Notes: generated by a model not told the origin, from the sequence alone. DNA of 60,688 bases from Acinetobacter lwoffii (GCA_013530545.1 SPVA01000074.1:1-60688), one strand, 5' to 3'. Numbered from the stretch's first letter, positions 37,272-46,716 are shown. Numbers and translations: made by a program.

Positions 37272-38231
37272 ATGTCAGCCTTGCTCCAGTTTAGCCAATT
37301 TGTCCAAAAAACCTTTGCTTTATGGGTGGTGCTTTTTTCCGGCATTGCCTTGATGATCCCTGAAGCTTTTGTCTGGTTACGGGCTTATATTCCGTGGATG
37401 TTGGGCATCATCATGTTCGGCATGGGGATGACCATGACGGTAGGCGATTTTAAAAGTGTCCTGCAAAGTCCGAAAGCAGTAGCGATTGGCGTCGTCGCCC
37501 AGTTTATGGTGATGCCTGGCTTGGCCTTTTTGCTGTGCAAGTTGTTCCAGCTGCCACCGGAAATTGCGATCGGGGTGATCTTGGTGGGTTGCTGTCCGGG
37601 CGGAACGGCATCCAATGTGATTACCTATATGGCCAAGGGCAATACCGCCTTGTCTGTCGCCTGTACCTCGGTTTCTACCTTACTGGCTCCCATTCTAACC
37701 CCAGCCATTTTTTATGTGTTGGCCAGTCAGTGGATTGAGATCAATGCCTGGTCGATGCTGGTGTCGATCTTACAGGTGGTGTTATTCCCGATTATTCTGG
37801 GCTTAATCGTACGGGCGCTACTCAAACAAAAAGTCACGGCCTATATTCAGGTGATGCCGTTAATTTCTGTGATTGCAATTGTGGCAATTGTCGCGGCGAT
37901 TATTGCTGGCAGCAAAACCCAGATTCTGGAGTCCGGGTTAATGATTTTAGGGATCGTGGCCTTACACAATGGTATGGGCTATTTACTGGGTTATTGGGCC
38001 AGCCGTATATTTCACTTAGCAGAAATAGACTGTCGTGCGGTATCCATTGAAGTGGGGATGCAGAATTCTGGTCTGGGTGTGGCTTTGGCGGCGACCCATT
38101 TTGCTGCATCTCCAATGACGGCTTTACCAAGCGCCATTTTCAGCCTGTGGCATAATATTTCAGGACCGGCGTTGGCCACCTACTGGGCGGCCAGATCCAC
38201 TGAAAAAACGACTGAAACAATGGATACCTGA
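37272..38231 (+). CDS. Bile acid:sodium symporter family (BASS) transporter
   Basis: About ten hydrophobic helices. GIIMFGMGMTMTVGDF, VILVGCCPGGTASNVITYMAKGNTALSVACTSVSTLLAP and VSIEVGMQNSGLGVALA are the BASS/SBF core motifs, the last two forming the sodium-binding cross-over. Bacterial members carry pantoate, pyruvate or other organic anions rather than bile acids; the substrate here is unknown. Three in-frame ATGs (37221, 37263, 37272) are possible; GGATG before 37272 favours it. Confidence 0.87.
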   Translation: MSALLQFSQFVQKTFALWVVLFSGIALMIPEAFVWLRAYIPWMLGIIMFGMGMTMTVGDFKSVLQSPKAVAIGVVAQFMVMPGLAFLLCKLFQLPPEIAIGVILVGCCPGGTASNVITYMAKGNTALSVACTSVSTLLAPILTPAIFYVLASQWIEINAWSMLVSILQVVLFPIILGLIVRALLKQKVTAYIQVMPLISVIAIVAIVAAIIAGSKTQILESGLMILGIVALHNGMGYLLGYWASRIFHLAEIDCRAVSIEVGMQNSGLGVALAATHFAASPMTALPSAIFSLWHNISGPALATYWAARSTEKTTETMDT

Positions 38232-38323
38232 TGACAGTTTGATGACAACACAAAAAAGCTAGCGACCGGATTTTTTGTATTTTGGAAAAATTAGAATATT
38301 AATTTATATAGATTAATTGTGCT

Positions 38324-38341
38324 TTGTAACATAACTGTCAT
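38324..38341 (+). promoter_or_regulatory. Pho box upstream of ppk
   Basis: TTGTAAC-ATAA-CTGTCAT: two 7-base half-sites with a 4-base spacer, 67 bp before the ppk start. The second half-site is the exact PhoB consensus, the first differs at a few positions. It suggests PhoB control of polyphosphate synthesis under phosphate starvation. Confidence 0.7.
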
Positions 38342-38408
38342 GAAGCCTGCCTAAGATCGCCCCTCAATGATGTAAAACAACAGACTGTAATAGCAGCATT
38401 GAGAGGGC

Positions 38409-40472
38409 ATGGAACAATTTCAGCATTCGTCAGCGACCTATTTTAATCGGGAGCTTTCCCTATTTGAATTTCAGCGTCGTGTCTTGGCACAAGCACTCGA
38501 TCCGAATTTACCGATTTTAGAGCGCTTAAACTTCCTGATCATTTTTTCCCGAAATCTGGATGAATTTTTTGAAATCAGGATCGCCGGGCTGATGAAACAG
38601 CAAGACCTGAATGCGACTACCCGGACGCCTGATGCTGTACCTACCGAGCTGATTCTACAAGAACTGTCCCAGTCCATTCATGCCACAGTTAACAAACAGT
38701 ATGAGGTTCTGAATCATGCAATTTTGCCTGAACTTCAGGCGCAGGGTATTCAGTTTCTTCAATATCAGGATCTTCTGGAAAAACACAAGGCCTGGATTGC
38801 AGCCTTTTTTGCCAAAGAAGTGCAACCGGTACTGACCCCGATCAGTCTGGATCCATCGCATCCCTTTCCACGTCTGGTCAATAAAAGCCTGAATTTTATT
38901 ATCAGTCTGGAAGGTAAAGATGCCTTTGGCCGTGAAATCGAGATGGCAATTGTCCCGGCTCCGCGCTCTTTACCGCGCCTGATTAAAATTCCGGAACAGG
39001 TGGCTGGCAATAACACTACCCAGATTTTCCTGACCGCGATCATCCAGCAGCATATCAGTGAGCTGTTTCCGGGCATGAAAGCCACCGGCTGTTATGCTTT
39101 TCGGGTCACCCGCAATGCCGATCTGGTCTTGTCGGAAGATGTCGATGATCTGGCGGTTGCCTTAAAAGACGAACTGTCTTCACGTCGCTTTGGTCGTGCG
39201 GTACGTCTGGAAATTGAAAATGACTGTCCACAGAGCATCATCGACTATTTGCTGGATGAATTTGATCTGACGGAACAGGAACTGTACCGGATTGATGGGC
39301 CGATCAATTTGTCCCGCCTGAGTACCAGCTTTGATCGTCCAGAATTAAAGTATCCGCATTTCAGTCCGGTCATTCCGAAAATTTTCCGTAAACAGAAAAG
39401 TATTTTTGAAATTTTGAAGGCGCAGGATGTGCTGCTGCATCATCCTTTTGATTCATTCCAGCCTGTGATTACTTTACTGCGCGAAGCGGCCAAGGATCCG
39501 GCGGTGCTGGCGATCAAGCAGACCCTGTACCGCAGTGGTCCGGATTCGGAAATTGTTCAGGTGCTGGCAGAAGCCGCACGGAATGGCAAGGAAGTCACAG
39601 CCGTGATTGAACTGCGGGCACGTTTCGATGAAGAATCCAATATTATGGTGGCCAATATCCTGCAAGAAGCCGGGGCAGTGGTGGTCTATGGCATCGTCGG
39701 TTATAAAACCCATGCCAAAATGATTCTGATCGTCCGGCGTGAAAATCAGGAATTACTGCGTTATGCGCATCTGGGTACCGGAAACTATCATGCCGGTAAT
39801 GCCCGCATGTACACCGATTATGGCCTGATGACCACACAGCCGGATATCTGTGAAGATGTGCACCGCATGTTCCAGGAACTGACCGGTATGGGGAAAATGG
39901 CCAAACTGAAAGCCTTGCTGCATGCGCCGTTTACCCTGCATAGCGAATTGCTGAAACTGATTGACCAGGAAAAGGCATTTGCCTTGGCCGGCAAAGCCGC
40001 GCATATCATCATCAAAGTGAATGCACTTACCGAACCGCAATTAATTGCTGCCTTATATCAGGCTTCGCAGGCCGGGGTGAAAATTGACCTCATTGTACGT
40101 TCAATCTGCTGCCTGATTCCACAAGTCACCGGTATGTCGGAAAACATTCGGGTACGTTCAATCGTAGGACGTTTCCTGGAACATACCCGGGTCTATTATT
40201 TTGAGCATGGCGGTGCCAAGAAACTGTATTGTGCCAGTGCTGACTGGATGGGGCGCAACCTGTTTTCCAGGGTCGAAACCTGTTTCCCGGTGCTGGATCC
40301 AGCGCTGAAAAAACGGATTTATAAAGATGGCCTGATCAGCTATTTAAAAGATTGTCAAAATGCATGGGAGTTAGATGCCGATGGTCAGTGGCATAAAGTC
40401 CCCTGTCAGGATCCGGCCCAGCCTTATAATGCCCAGCAATATCTGCTAGAACAAAAACAGTTAAAAATTTAA
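38409..40472 (+). CDS. ppk: Polyphosphate kinase 1
   Basis: Makes polyphosphate from ATP at the membrane. N-terminal [18 protein letters not shown], then [17 protein letters not shown]. The two phospholipase-D-like halves carry the catalytic His in [14 protein letters not shown] (autophosphorylated His) and the second His in [31 protein letters not shown] and [15 protein letters not shown] are also diagnostic. 687 aa is full length. GAGAGGGC precedes the ATG. Preceded by a Pho box. Confidence 0.97.
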   Translation: MEQFQHSSATYFNRELSLFEFQRRVLAQALDPNLPILERLNFLIIFSRNLDEFFEIRIAGLMKQQDLNATTRTPDAVPTELILQELSQSIHATVNKQYEVLNHAILPELQAQGIQFLQYQDLLEKHKAWIAAFFAKEVQPVLTPISLDPSHPFPRLVNKSLNFIISLEGKDAFGREIEMAIVPAPRSLPRLIKIPEQVAGNNTTQIFLTAIIQQHISELFPGMKATGCYAFRVTRNADLVLSEDVDDLAVALKDELSSRRFGRAVRLEIENDCPQSIIDYLLDEFDLTEQELYRIDGPINLSRLSTSFDRPELKYPHFSPVIPKIFRKQKSIFEILKAQDVLLHHPFDSFQPVITLLREAAKDPAVLAIKQTLYRSGPDSEIVQVLAEAARNGKEVTAVIELRARFDEESNIMVANILQEAGAVVVYGIVGYKTHAKMILIVRRENQELLRYAHLGTGNYHAGNARMYTDYGLMTTQPDICEDVHRMFQELTGMGKMAKLKALLHAPFTLHSELLKLIDQEKAFALAGKAAHIIIKVNALTEPQLIAALYQASQAGVKIDLIVRSICCLIPQVTGMSENIRVRSIVGRFLEHTRVYYFEHGGAKKLYCASADWMGRNLFSRVETCFPVLDPALKKRIYKDGLISYLKDCQNAWELDADGQWHKVPCQDPAQPYNAQQYLLEQKQLKI

Positions 40473-40514
40473 GAGATAGGCCAAGACACACTGGCGTATT
40501 TGTTTTATATCCAT

Positions 40515-40545
40515 AAAAAAGCCGGATGTTGGATCCGGCTTTTTT
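40515..40545. terminator. Terminator between ppk and the YtjB-like gene
   Basis: AAAAAAGCCGGAT / ATCCGGCTTTTTT, convergent genes on both sides, so it likely serves both. Confidence 0.87.
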
Positions 40546-40566
40546 AATTAAAACATTCAAGGATAT

Positions 40567-41838
40567 TTATGAGGCTTTGGACTGTTTGGATTTTAGAATT
40601 TCAGTTCTAAAAGTCTGTGCCAGCTCGGCGCTTTCAGCATCCATCCCATTCACCACAAAAGCGTGACGGGTCAGGACATTGGTTGGATTCGGCATGCTGA
40701 CCAGCTGGAAGTGATCACTCACATCTTTCAGCAAGGTGGTCGGTACATGTAAGGCACTTTCTTTCGCGACCAGATGCTGAGTCAGGCGCTCAGCGGCCTG
40801 TACCGAGCTGAGCTGCATCTCCTCGACTTTAGAAGCAATCGCGCTGCGGGTTTGTAGCACAAAACGTTTTTCTTCACGATAGCGTTTATACAGGACTTCC
40901 GAAAGCAGCTGGAACACAGCACTGATCATGGTCAGGCAGGCCAGGGCATTCGGTTTGTCTGCCGCGATACTGATGGTGGCACCTTTTTCATCAAATTTAT
41001 GTACGGTACAAATATCAGAACTATTTAACTTATAGCGTTGCACACAGAGTTCGGTGGCTTTATTCAGAAAAATCTGGCAAAGATTGAAATAAGGCACCGA
41101 AACGGTTTTATTCACGCTATCCAGTAACTGTTTTGGATCGTAGAACTGGATGTTTAAGCTCAGGCTATCGCTCTCCAGTACCGCCGGCTTATGTTCTTTT
41201 TCTTTGGCTTTGTTTTTCACTGCCTGTTGGGCTTGGGCAATCGCCAGTGCCGCATTATGCTTTTCCTGTTCCAATGCCTGGGTCAGGGTCTGAATCTCGA
41301 ATTTCAGCCGCGATTCGTTATTGATGCGCGCCAGATATTCGGTGCGGCTTGGACGTGCCACAGCACGATAAGCGACCCAGAGCAGACTATGAATGATGAA
41401 CGAGAACAGAATCGCCAGCCATTGTGTGCGCAGAATTTCACCAATACTTGGTTCAATCAGGGTGATTTCAATCACACCGACTTTTTTCTCGTTTTGCAGC
41501 GCATCACGGACAAAAACTTCCCCCTCGCGGGTTTTGGTCAGTCCGCCAGTGGCTAAAACCTGAGCTTTCGCATCCAGAATCCGGATGGAAGCGACACTTG
41601 GATTGGTGGCATAACGATTTGCCAGCAACGCCAGAGAAACGCGGTTAGGCGGTTCAAGCTCAGACAGGCTGTCTGTCACCAGTTGACTGGTGATCAGCTG
41701 TCCCTGATTGGCACGATTTTCATTCAGCTGGTGAGTGGTTGCCAATACCAGTAAAAAGGTATGCAGAGCAAAACTTACAATCAATAGGCTAGCAAATAGC
41801 CCTTGTCTAGGCGCATTCAACGTAAACTTCCAAGGCAA
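40567..41838 (-). CDS. AhpA/YtjB-family membrane protein (extended)
   Basis: A 423-aa protein with an N-terminal membrane helix (residues ~14-34), an extracytoplasmic segment with SIRILDAKAQVLATGG, a second helix (~138-160) and then a coiled coil (EIQTLTQALEQEKHNAALAIAQAQQAVKNKAKEKE in part). A long cytoplasmic C-terminal half follows. The N-terminal half and its place divergent to serB match YtjB/Smp (SMP_2 family). E. coli YtjB is only about half this length, so the C-terminal ~200 residues are an addition of unknown role. A GAF/helical bundle is possible. Confidence 0.75.
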   Translation of the reverse strand: MPWKFTLNAPRQGLFASLLIVSFALHTFLLVLATTHQLNENRANQGQLITSQLVTDSLSELEPPNRVSLALLANRYATNPSVASIRILDAKAQVLATGGLTKTREGEVFVRDALQNEKKVGVIEITLIEPSIGEILRTQWLAILFSFIIHSLLWVAYRAVARPSRTEYLARINNESRLKFEIQTLTQALEQEKHNAALAIAQAQQAVKNKAKEKEHKPAVLESDSLSLNIQFYDPKQLLDSVNKTVSVPYFNLCQIFLNKATELCVQRYKLNSSDICTVHKFDEKGATISIAADKPNALACLTMISAVFQLLSEVLYKRYREEKRFVLQTRSAIASKVEEMQLSSVQAAERLTQHLVAKESALHVPTTLLKDVSDHFQLVSMPNPTNVLTRHAFVVNGMDAESAELAQTFRTEILKSKQSKAS

Positions 41839-41897
41839 TTCTGTTCAATTTCGATTATGATTCTAACAATAGTTGTAGCTCAGACCCGAGTCAATTC

Positions 41898-43118
41898 ATG
41901 CGAGAAATCATTCTTATATCATTTTTAGGACCTGACCAGCCTAATCAATTTACACGATTAATGCAGGTTTTGTCCGCCCATTCCCTACAGATTTTAGATG
42001 TAGGGCAAGCGGTTATTCATAATCAGTTAACCTTAGGTATTGTTGTAGCCTCTGAAGACCAGACCGCGACAGCATTAGCCATGAAGGAGATCCTGATTCT
42101 AGCACATGATATCGGGTTAACTGTGCGCTTTAAACCGATCTCTGCGACTGAATATGATCAGTGGGTCAAAGAGGGTGGACGCACACGTTATATCGTAACG
42201 GCATTGGCCCCTGAATTAAATGCCTCTCATCTGCAAGCCGTGACCCAGATTGTGTCAGGTCAGGGTTTTAATATTGAAACCGTGACCCGTCTCTCTGGCC
42301 GCCCCGTTTTAGATGGCCAGAGTGCCGGTCCAAAACGTGCCTGTGTCCAGTTTGGTTTAAGCGGACAGATGCTAGATGCAGCTGCCATGCGCGCGGCCTG
42401 CCTCAGCCTGTCGAATGAACTGAATGTCGATGTCGCGGTACAGGAAGACAATGCCTATCGCCGTAACCGCCGTCTGGTTTGCTTCGATATGGACTCAACC
42501 CTGATCGAGCAGGAAGTTATTGACGAATTGGCAATTGAAGCCGGTGTTGGTGAGCAGGTCGCTGAAATTACCGAACGTGCCATGCAAGGCGAGCTAGACT
42601 TCCAGCAAAGCTTCCGTGCCCGTGTTGCCTTGTTAAAAGGTATGGACGCATCGGTACTGCCGAAAATTGCCGAGCGCCTGACCATTACTGAAGGGGCTGA
42701 ACGCCTGATTTCGACTTTAAAAGCATTGGGTTACCGTACTGCAATTCTTTCTGGAGGTTTTCAGTATTTTGCGGAATATCTGCAAACTAAACTGGATATT
42801 GATGAAGTACATGCCAATGCGCTTGATGTGCAGGATGGTGTGGTTACCGGTGAAGTCAAAGGCCATATTGTCGATGGCGCGCGTAAAGCCTTCTTGCTCG
42901 GTGAAATCGCCCAGGAGATGGGAATTTCCCTGGAACAAACCATTGCAGTCGGTGATGGCGCCAATGACTTGCCTATGTTATCCATTGCAGGACTGGGGGT
43001 GGCTTTCCGTGCCAAACCTCTGGTACGCCAAAATGCCAATCAGGCGATTTCTAGCGTCGGTCTGGACGGTGTGCTGTATCTGCTCGGCGTACATGATAAA
43101 GACCTGAACCGTGCATAA
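41898..43118 (+). CDS. serB: Phosphoserine phosphatase
   Basis: Last step of serine synthesis. Two N-terminal ACT-like domains (residues ~1-185), opening REIILISFLGPDQPNQFTRLMQ, precede a HAD phosphatase domain with nucleophile motif CFDMDSTLIEQEVIDELA (~195), the GGF segment ILSGGFQYFAEYL and the metal motif VGDGANDLPM. 406 aa fits the ACT-containing SerB of Pseudomonas and Acinetobacter. Divergent from the YtjB-like gene, as in E. coli. Confidence 0.96.
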   Translation: MREIILISFLGPDQPNQFTRLMQVLSAHSLQILDVGQAVIHNQLTLGIVVASEDQTATALAMKEILILAHDIGLTVRFKPISATEYDQWVKEGGRTRYIVTALAPELNASHLQAVTQIVSGQGFNIETVTRLSGRPVLDGQSAGPKRACVQFGLSGQMLDAAAMRAACLSLSNELNVDVAVQEDNAYRRNRRLVCFDMDSTLIEQEVIDELAIEAGVGEQVAEITERAMQGELDFQQSFRARVALLKGMDASVLPKIAERLTITEGAERLISTLKALGYRTAILSGGFQYFAEYLQTKLDIDEVHANALDVQDGVVTGEVKGHIVDGARKAFLLGEIAQEMGISLEQTIAVGDGANDLPMLSIAGLGVAFRAKPLVRQNANQAISSVGLDGVLYLLGVHDKDLNRA

Positions 43119-43138
43119 GTACAGGCTTTGCTTGATTT

Positions 43139-43167
43139 TAAACGCGACCTTTGGGTCGCGTTTTTTT
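43139..43167 (+). terminator. serB terminator
   Basis: CGCGACC / GGTCGCG stem with a short loop and seven T. Confidence 0.87.
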
Positions 43168-43284
43168 ATCAAATGGAGCGTAAAACTCTGTTCTTCAGGT
43201 CAGAGATATAAGCGACACGACATGAAATGTCGTTTATTTTTTAAGAATCAATAATTTTAATTCAACATGAGCTAATATAAGCCC

Positions 43285-44355
43285 ATGAAAACACTTAAAT
43301 TACGCATAAAAGACAAACATTGCAAGGTGCTAGACCAATTAGCATCTGAGGTGAACTTTGTTTGGAATTATGTCAATGATTTAAGTTTCAAACACCTAAA
43401 AAGAACAGGTGATTTTTTCTCAGCATTCGATATGGCTAAATACACAAAAGGGACTTCAAAATTGTGTGGTCTGCATAGCCAAACGGTGGATGCAATTAGG
43501 GAAGAATATGCTGCTAAAAGAAAACAGTTTAGAAAAGCAAAATTAAAATGGCGTGTAAGTAACAAGAAGTCAGCAAGAAGATCGCTTGGTTGGATACCAT
43601 TCAAAAAATCAGGACTGAAATATGCTGAGGGATGGGTTGAGTATGGAAAAACCAAATTTGGCTTATGGGATAGCTACGGTTTAAACAAATATGCCGTTAG
43701 AACAGGCTCATTTGTTGAGGACAGTCGTGGGCGTTGGTATGTGTGCCTGGTCGTGGATTCACCTAAGTTAGATAAACCAACTGCAACTAAAGCTATTGGC
43801 ATTGATCTAGGCTTAAAAGATATAGCCACCTGTTCTGATGGTACTGTGATTTCAAATCCAAAGTTCTATCGAAAATATGAACAAAAACTAGGTACTGCTC
43901 AACGAGCGAAGAATAAAAAGCGTGTTCGTGCATTACACGCCAAGATTGCAAATTGTCGTAAAGATCATTTGCACAAAGCAAGCACCATGCTTGTAAAAGA
44001 AAATGCACTGATTATTGTTGGCAACCTGAGTGCTAAAAAACTTGTGAAAACTAAAATGGCTAAATCGGTTTTAGATACAGGATTTTCAGAACTCAAAACA
44101 ATGCTCAAGTATAAATGCGAGAACGCAAGTGTATTGTTTGAGGAAGTCAACGAAAGTTTCACAACCCAAATCTGCTCGTGCTGTGGTGAGATCACCGCAA
44201 GCAGTCCGAAAGGTAGAGCAGATTTGCGAATAAGAGTATGGGAATGTGAAAACTGCTCAAGTGTCCTGGATCGGGATTTGAACAGTGCTAAGAACATACT
44301 TGCGCTTGGGCATAAGCGTCTAGCAGTAGGAATCACCCTCCTTTCAGGTGGGTGA
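43285..44355 (+). CDS. tnpB: TnpB (IS200/IS605 OrfB), RNA-guided nuclease family, RuvC-II site altered
   Basis: A 356-aa TnpB. RuvC-I Asp174 in IGIDLGLKD, zinc finger Cys297/Cys300 and Cys321/Cys324, and RuvC-III Asp in LDRDLNSAKNI (329-333) are present. At the usual RuvC-II place (VxExL) the sequence is IIVGNLSAKKL, with Gly246 instead of Glu. A Glu-rich FEEVNE (285-290) just before the zinc finger may supply the metal ligand, as described for TnpB groups with rearranged catalytic sites. The gene has complete length and no frameshift, so it may be active as a guide-directed nuclease. Confidence 0.9.
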   Translation: MKTLKLRIKDKHCKVLDQLASEVNFVWNYVNDLSFKHLKRTGDFFSAFDMAKYTKGTSKLCGLHSQTVDAIREEYAAKRKQFRKAKLKWRVSNKKSARRSLGWIPFKKSGLKYAEGWVEYGKTKFGLWDSYGLNKYAVRTGSFVEDSRGRWYVCLVVDSPKLDKPTATKAIGIDLGLKDIATCSDGTVISNPKFYRKYEQKLGTAQRAKNKKRVRALHAKIANCRKDHLHKASTMLVKENALIIVGNLSAKKLVKTKMAKSVLDTGFSELKTMLKYKCENASVLFEEVNESFTTQICSCCGEITASSPKGRADLRIRVWECENCSSVLDRDLNSAKNILALGHKRLAVGITLLSGG

Positions 44356-44364
44356 GGATGTCAA
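44150..44364 (+). ncRNA. Predicted omega-RNA scaffold region (3' end of tnpB plus right end)
   Basis: In TnpB elements the guide RNA scaffold is read from the 3' part of tnpB into the right end, and the flanking DNA supplies the guide. Here the terminal hairpin 44333-44355 and GGATGTCAA at the end fit that model. The 5' boundary is a guess from family size. The guide would start at 44365 (TGCTTATGATG). Confidence 0.45.
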
Positions 44365-44728
44365 TGCTTATGATGTGAGTTATATAAGGAAGAGTTGAAA
44401 TATGGCTACAAAAACATCGATCATCTTAAACGGAAAAATAATTTTTTCACTTAAAAAAACTACTGATAATTTTGTAATGACACGCCAACATTGGCGCAGT
44501 CATTGATCCATAAAAATGTGAAAAGCAAAAAATGTAATGACAATATAATATCGCGACAAAGTATGTCGTTAGGCTGGATGACAGGACTTTTTTTATGCAA
44601 AAAACTCAGCATAATGCAGGCATAGAGATACAAATCAACAGATTTCATTTTATTGATTTAACGAAATTCAATAGATAGAAGCGTTGCAATATCAAGCGGG
44701 AACTATCTATCTGGATGGAGGGGTTTAT
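44365..44728. other. Spacer between the tnpB element and the next gene
   Basis: About 364 bp, AT-rich. It includes a possible 34-codon frame at 44402-44506 (ATG preceded by GGAAGAG) that I do not consider established. A dyad AATGAC-GCCAACATTGGC-GTCATT lies around 44475-44505, inside the same frame. A smaller hairpin CGACAAAGTATGTCG lies near 44553. No other gene seen. Confidence 0.4.
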
Positions 44729-45064
44729 ATGGTAACAGCGCATTTAGCAACGATTGTGGGTTTCAGTTTAGTCGCTGTAGCTGTGCTTGCTGTGTTCTTC
44801 TCGCCTTATCGTCGCTGGTTAAGCTTTATGGCGGCCGGGATGCTGGTATGGGGCCTGATCGAGGTGATTCGTGTAGGAACTCAAACTTGGTTTGAGCTAC
44901 CAATGACGTATAGTTATCTGAGCGCGTTAACTGCGGTCATGATGGTGGTGACTGGCCTGTTGTTGCGTGAAGATCGTCGTGCTGAGCGTGCTTTGGCAAA
45001 ACGCCGTTGCATCGAACATACGCCGGTGTATGAAGACGACCAGCAGCAGCTTTCAAGCCGTTAA
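44729..45064 (+). CDS. Hypothetical inner-membrane protein (111 aa)
   Basis: Not recognised by name. Three hydrophobic segments (residues ~8-28, 34-50, 64-85), then a basic Arg/Glu-rich cytoplasmic tail LLREDRRAERALAKRRCIEH. GGAGGGG upstream sets the start at the ATG at 44729. Own terminator downstream. Sequence composition matches the core genome, so it is probably not part of the tnpB element. Confidence 0.75.
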   Translation: MVTAHLATIVGFSLVAVAVLAVFFSPYRRWLSFMAAGMLVWGLIEVIRVGTQTWFELPMTYSYLSALTAVMMVVTGLLLREDRRAERALAKRRCIEHTPVYEDDQQQLSSR

Positions 45065-45081
45065 TTCTAGAAGTTGCAATG

Positions 45082-45109
45082 AAAAAAATGCACCCACGGG
45101 TGCATTTTT
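45082..45109 (+). terminator. Terminator of the 111-aa membrane protein gene
   Basis: AAAAATGCACCC / GGTGCATTTTT with a 3-base loop. Confidence 0.87.
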
Positions 45110-45205
45110 CAGTTTGGAAATATGATACAAACTGCATAATCCACCTAGCCCAGAACTATGCTAGGATATTTGTCAATTTTCGTACAATTAGAATAGGCAT
45201 CCTCC

Positions 45206-45648
45206 ATGAAACTGTCGTCCATTCCTGTGTTAAAACTTCCTCTTATTGATATGAGTACAGACCCGCTGGACTTACTGGTCGCAGGTTTAGCTTTACGTAT
45301 GAAGCAGTTGGCACGTACCAGCCCAAAATTCATTGAACTGGTACATGGACGTCAATTCCGTATCCAGATTGGTACGGATGAAGGCATGGCACGTCAGATT
45401 ATTGTGGATAACGGTCATATCGATACGGTTTCGGGTGATGCTGAAAAAGCTGATTTTGTGTTGCAGTTTGCGACCCGACGGCATTTATGACCGGGATGCA
45501 AAGCGGCACGATTAAGATGGAAGGCGACTTTGGCCTGCTGGTCTGGTTTAACCAGGTGGCAAAAATGATTCCACCAAAACTGCCAAAGCCAGTCAAAGAA
45601 AAAGTGAAAATGGTACGTCAGTTTATTAAAGAGAAAACGGGTCGTTAA
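45206..45648 (+). pseudogene. SCP2 sterol-carrier-like domain protein, frameshifted
   Basis: Residues 1-90 (MKLSSIPVLKLPLIDMSTDPLDLLVAG...) read in one frame to a stop at 45490. The typical SCP2 end, MTGMQSGTIKMEGDFGLLVWF and onward to TGR, is in the next frame from 45487. Adding one C at ACCCGACG (~45474) restores FATPTAFMTGMQSG and a 147-148 aa SCP2-like protein. Such proteins bind lipids or acyl groups in a hydrophobic cavity; UbiJ also carries this fold. A single-base change in a short C run may be a sequencing error. Confidence 0.8.
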
Positions 45649-45675
45649 GTTTAGAGCTAAGCTTTAAAAATAACT

Positions 45676-45710
45676 AAAAACCGATTGCATGCAAATGTAA
45701 TCGGTTTTTT
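45676..45710 (+). terminator. Terminator after the SCP2-like gene
   Basis: AAAACCGATT / AATCGGTTTTTT with a long loop. It lies inside the 5' extension of the following open frame, arguing that the next gene starts later. Confidence 0.82.
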
Positions 45711-45747
45711 AATGGATAAGTCGAAAAAAAATAATAATCACAGTGAT

Positions 45748-46152
45748 ATGAAAATAATCTATGTCGGGTTGATCTTGATTATGCTTATTTCCTGTAAGCC
45801 TGCTTCGAATGATATTGATATTCTATTGGAAAATCAGAGTGAACAGCATTTAGCTGTCGTCATCATTCAATATAAGGGTGGAGAGGAAAAACTAAAAAAT
45901 ATTGCTGTAGGAGACAGCATTGCTTTTAAGATCCATTCCAGCGGAGATACAGGGCTAACAATCTTCGGATTGCCTTTGCCCAATCATCCGCAAGGGGGAG
46001 GCCACAGCGAAGCAATACCTAATAAACTTCGATTGACTAAGTTTGCAGCCGTGAATAATTATATTGAAGCAGGCAGCTTCGGCGATATCAGGATTAAAAT
46101 CAATTCAAATATGGAGGCGGATACCACGTTCAATCTAAAATCAAAGTACTGA
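45748..46152 (+). CDS. Hypothetical lipoprotein (134 aa)
   Basis: Lipoprotein signal MKIIYVGLILIMLISC (lipobox LISC, Cys16) sets the start at 45748. Earlier in-frame ATGs at 45685 and 45712 fall in or next to the terminator of the upstream gene. The mature part is rich in beta-type sequence (HLAVVIIQYKGGEEKLKNIAVGDSIAFKI, FGDIRIKI), perhaps a small immunoglobulin-like fold. No family recognised. The ribosome binding site is weak. Confidence 0.6.
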   Translation: MKIIYVGLILIMLISCKPASNDIDILLENQSEQHLAVVIIQYKGGEEKLKNIAVGDSIAFKIHSSGDTGLTIFGLPLPNHPQGGGHSEAIPNKLRLTKFAAVNNYIEAGSFGDIRIKINSNMEADTTFNLKSKY

Positions 46153-46162
46153 TAAAAATAAA

Positions 46163-46603
46163 TCATTCCACTTCCAGATTAAACGTCACAGGTCCATCAT
46201 TAACCAGATGCACTTTCATATCGGCTGCAAAAATACCGGTTTGTACATGTTCAAACTGGCTTTGGGCATATTCTACCAGCTGCTCATAAAGTGCTTTAGC
46301 CTCGGCAGGTGGCATGGCGGGACCAAAGTCGGGACGTAAACCTTTCTGGGTTTGTGCCATCAAGGTAAATTGTGAAACCAGCAATAAACCACCGCCGGCC
46401 TGGGCAACGTTCCAGCCCATTTTGCCCTGTTCATCATCAAAGAAGCGGTATTTCAATATCTTATCAATCAACTTTTTGCCTTTTTCCAGATTATCGTCTT
46501 TGCCCAAACCCAGAAAAACCAGAATTCCTTTTTCAATTTCCCCGGTGGTTTCACCCTCGACCACGACTTTAGCTTCTAAAACTCTTTGTAATAAGGCACG
46601 CAT
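46163..46603 (-). CDS. dtd: D-aminoacyl-tRNA deacylase
   Basis: Hydrolyses D-aminoacyl-tRNAs (and glycyl-tRNA-Ala) to keep translation homochiral. MRALLQRVLEAKVVVEGETTGEI N-terminus, the chiral-proofreading segment LLLVSQFTLMAQTQKGLRPDF, and the C-terminal Gly-cisPro motif NDGPVTFNLE are present. 146 aa is standard. Confidence 0.95.
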   Translation of the reverse strand: MRALLQRVLEAKVVVEGETTGEIEKGILVFLGLGKDDNLEKGKKLIDKILKYRFFDDEQGKMGWNVAQAGGGLLLVSQFTLMAQTQKGLRPDFGPAMPPAEAKALYEQLVEYAQSQFEHVQTGIFAADMKVHLVNDGPVTFNLEVE

Positions 46604-46716
46604 TTTACATATGGACTGCTAATGATAGATGGACGTGATTGTAGCAAGAATAAAATCTGGAGCAGTATGAGATGCTGATTTTATGAGCTTTAAATATCTG
46701 AAAATCAATTGCTTTA

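Larger units (their letters stand above)
43190..44364 (+). mobile_element. Stand-alone IS200/IS605-type tnpB element (no tnpA)
   Basis: The element holds a single tnpB gene. Subterminal hairpins are visible: left, ACGACAT-GAA-ATGTCGT (43217-43233); right, TCACCC / GGGTGA (44333-44355), overlapping the tnpB stop. TCAA at 44361-44364, nine bases after the stop codon, matches the right-end cleavage sequence of IS200/IS605 elements, so the right end is probably 44364. The left end is only approximate, between ~43190 and 43216. No Y1 transposase gene is present, so mobility would need TnpA in trans. Confidence 0.7.
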
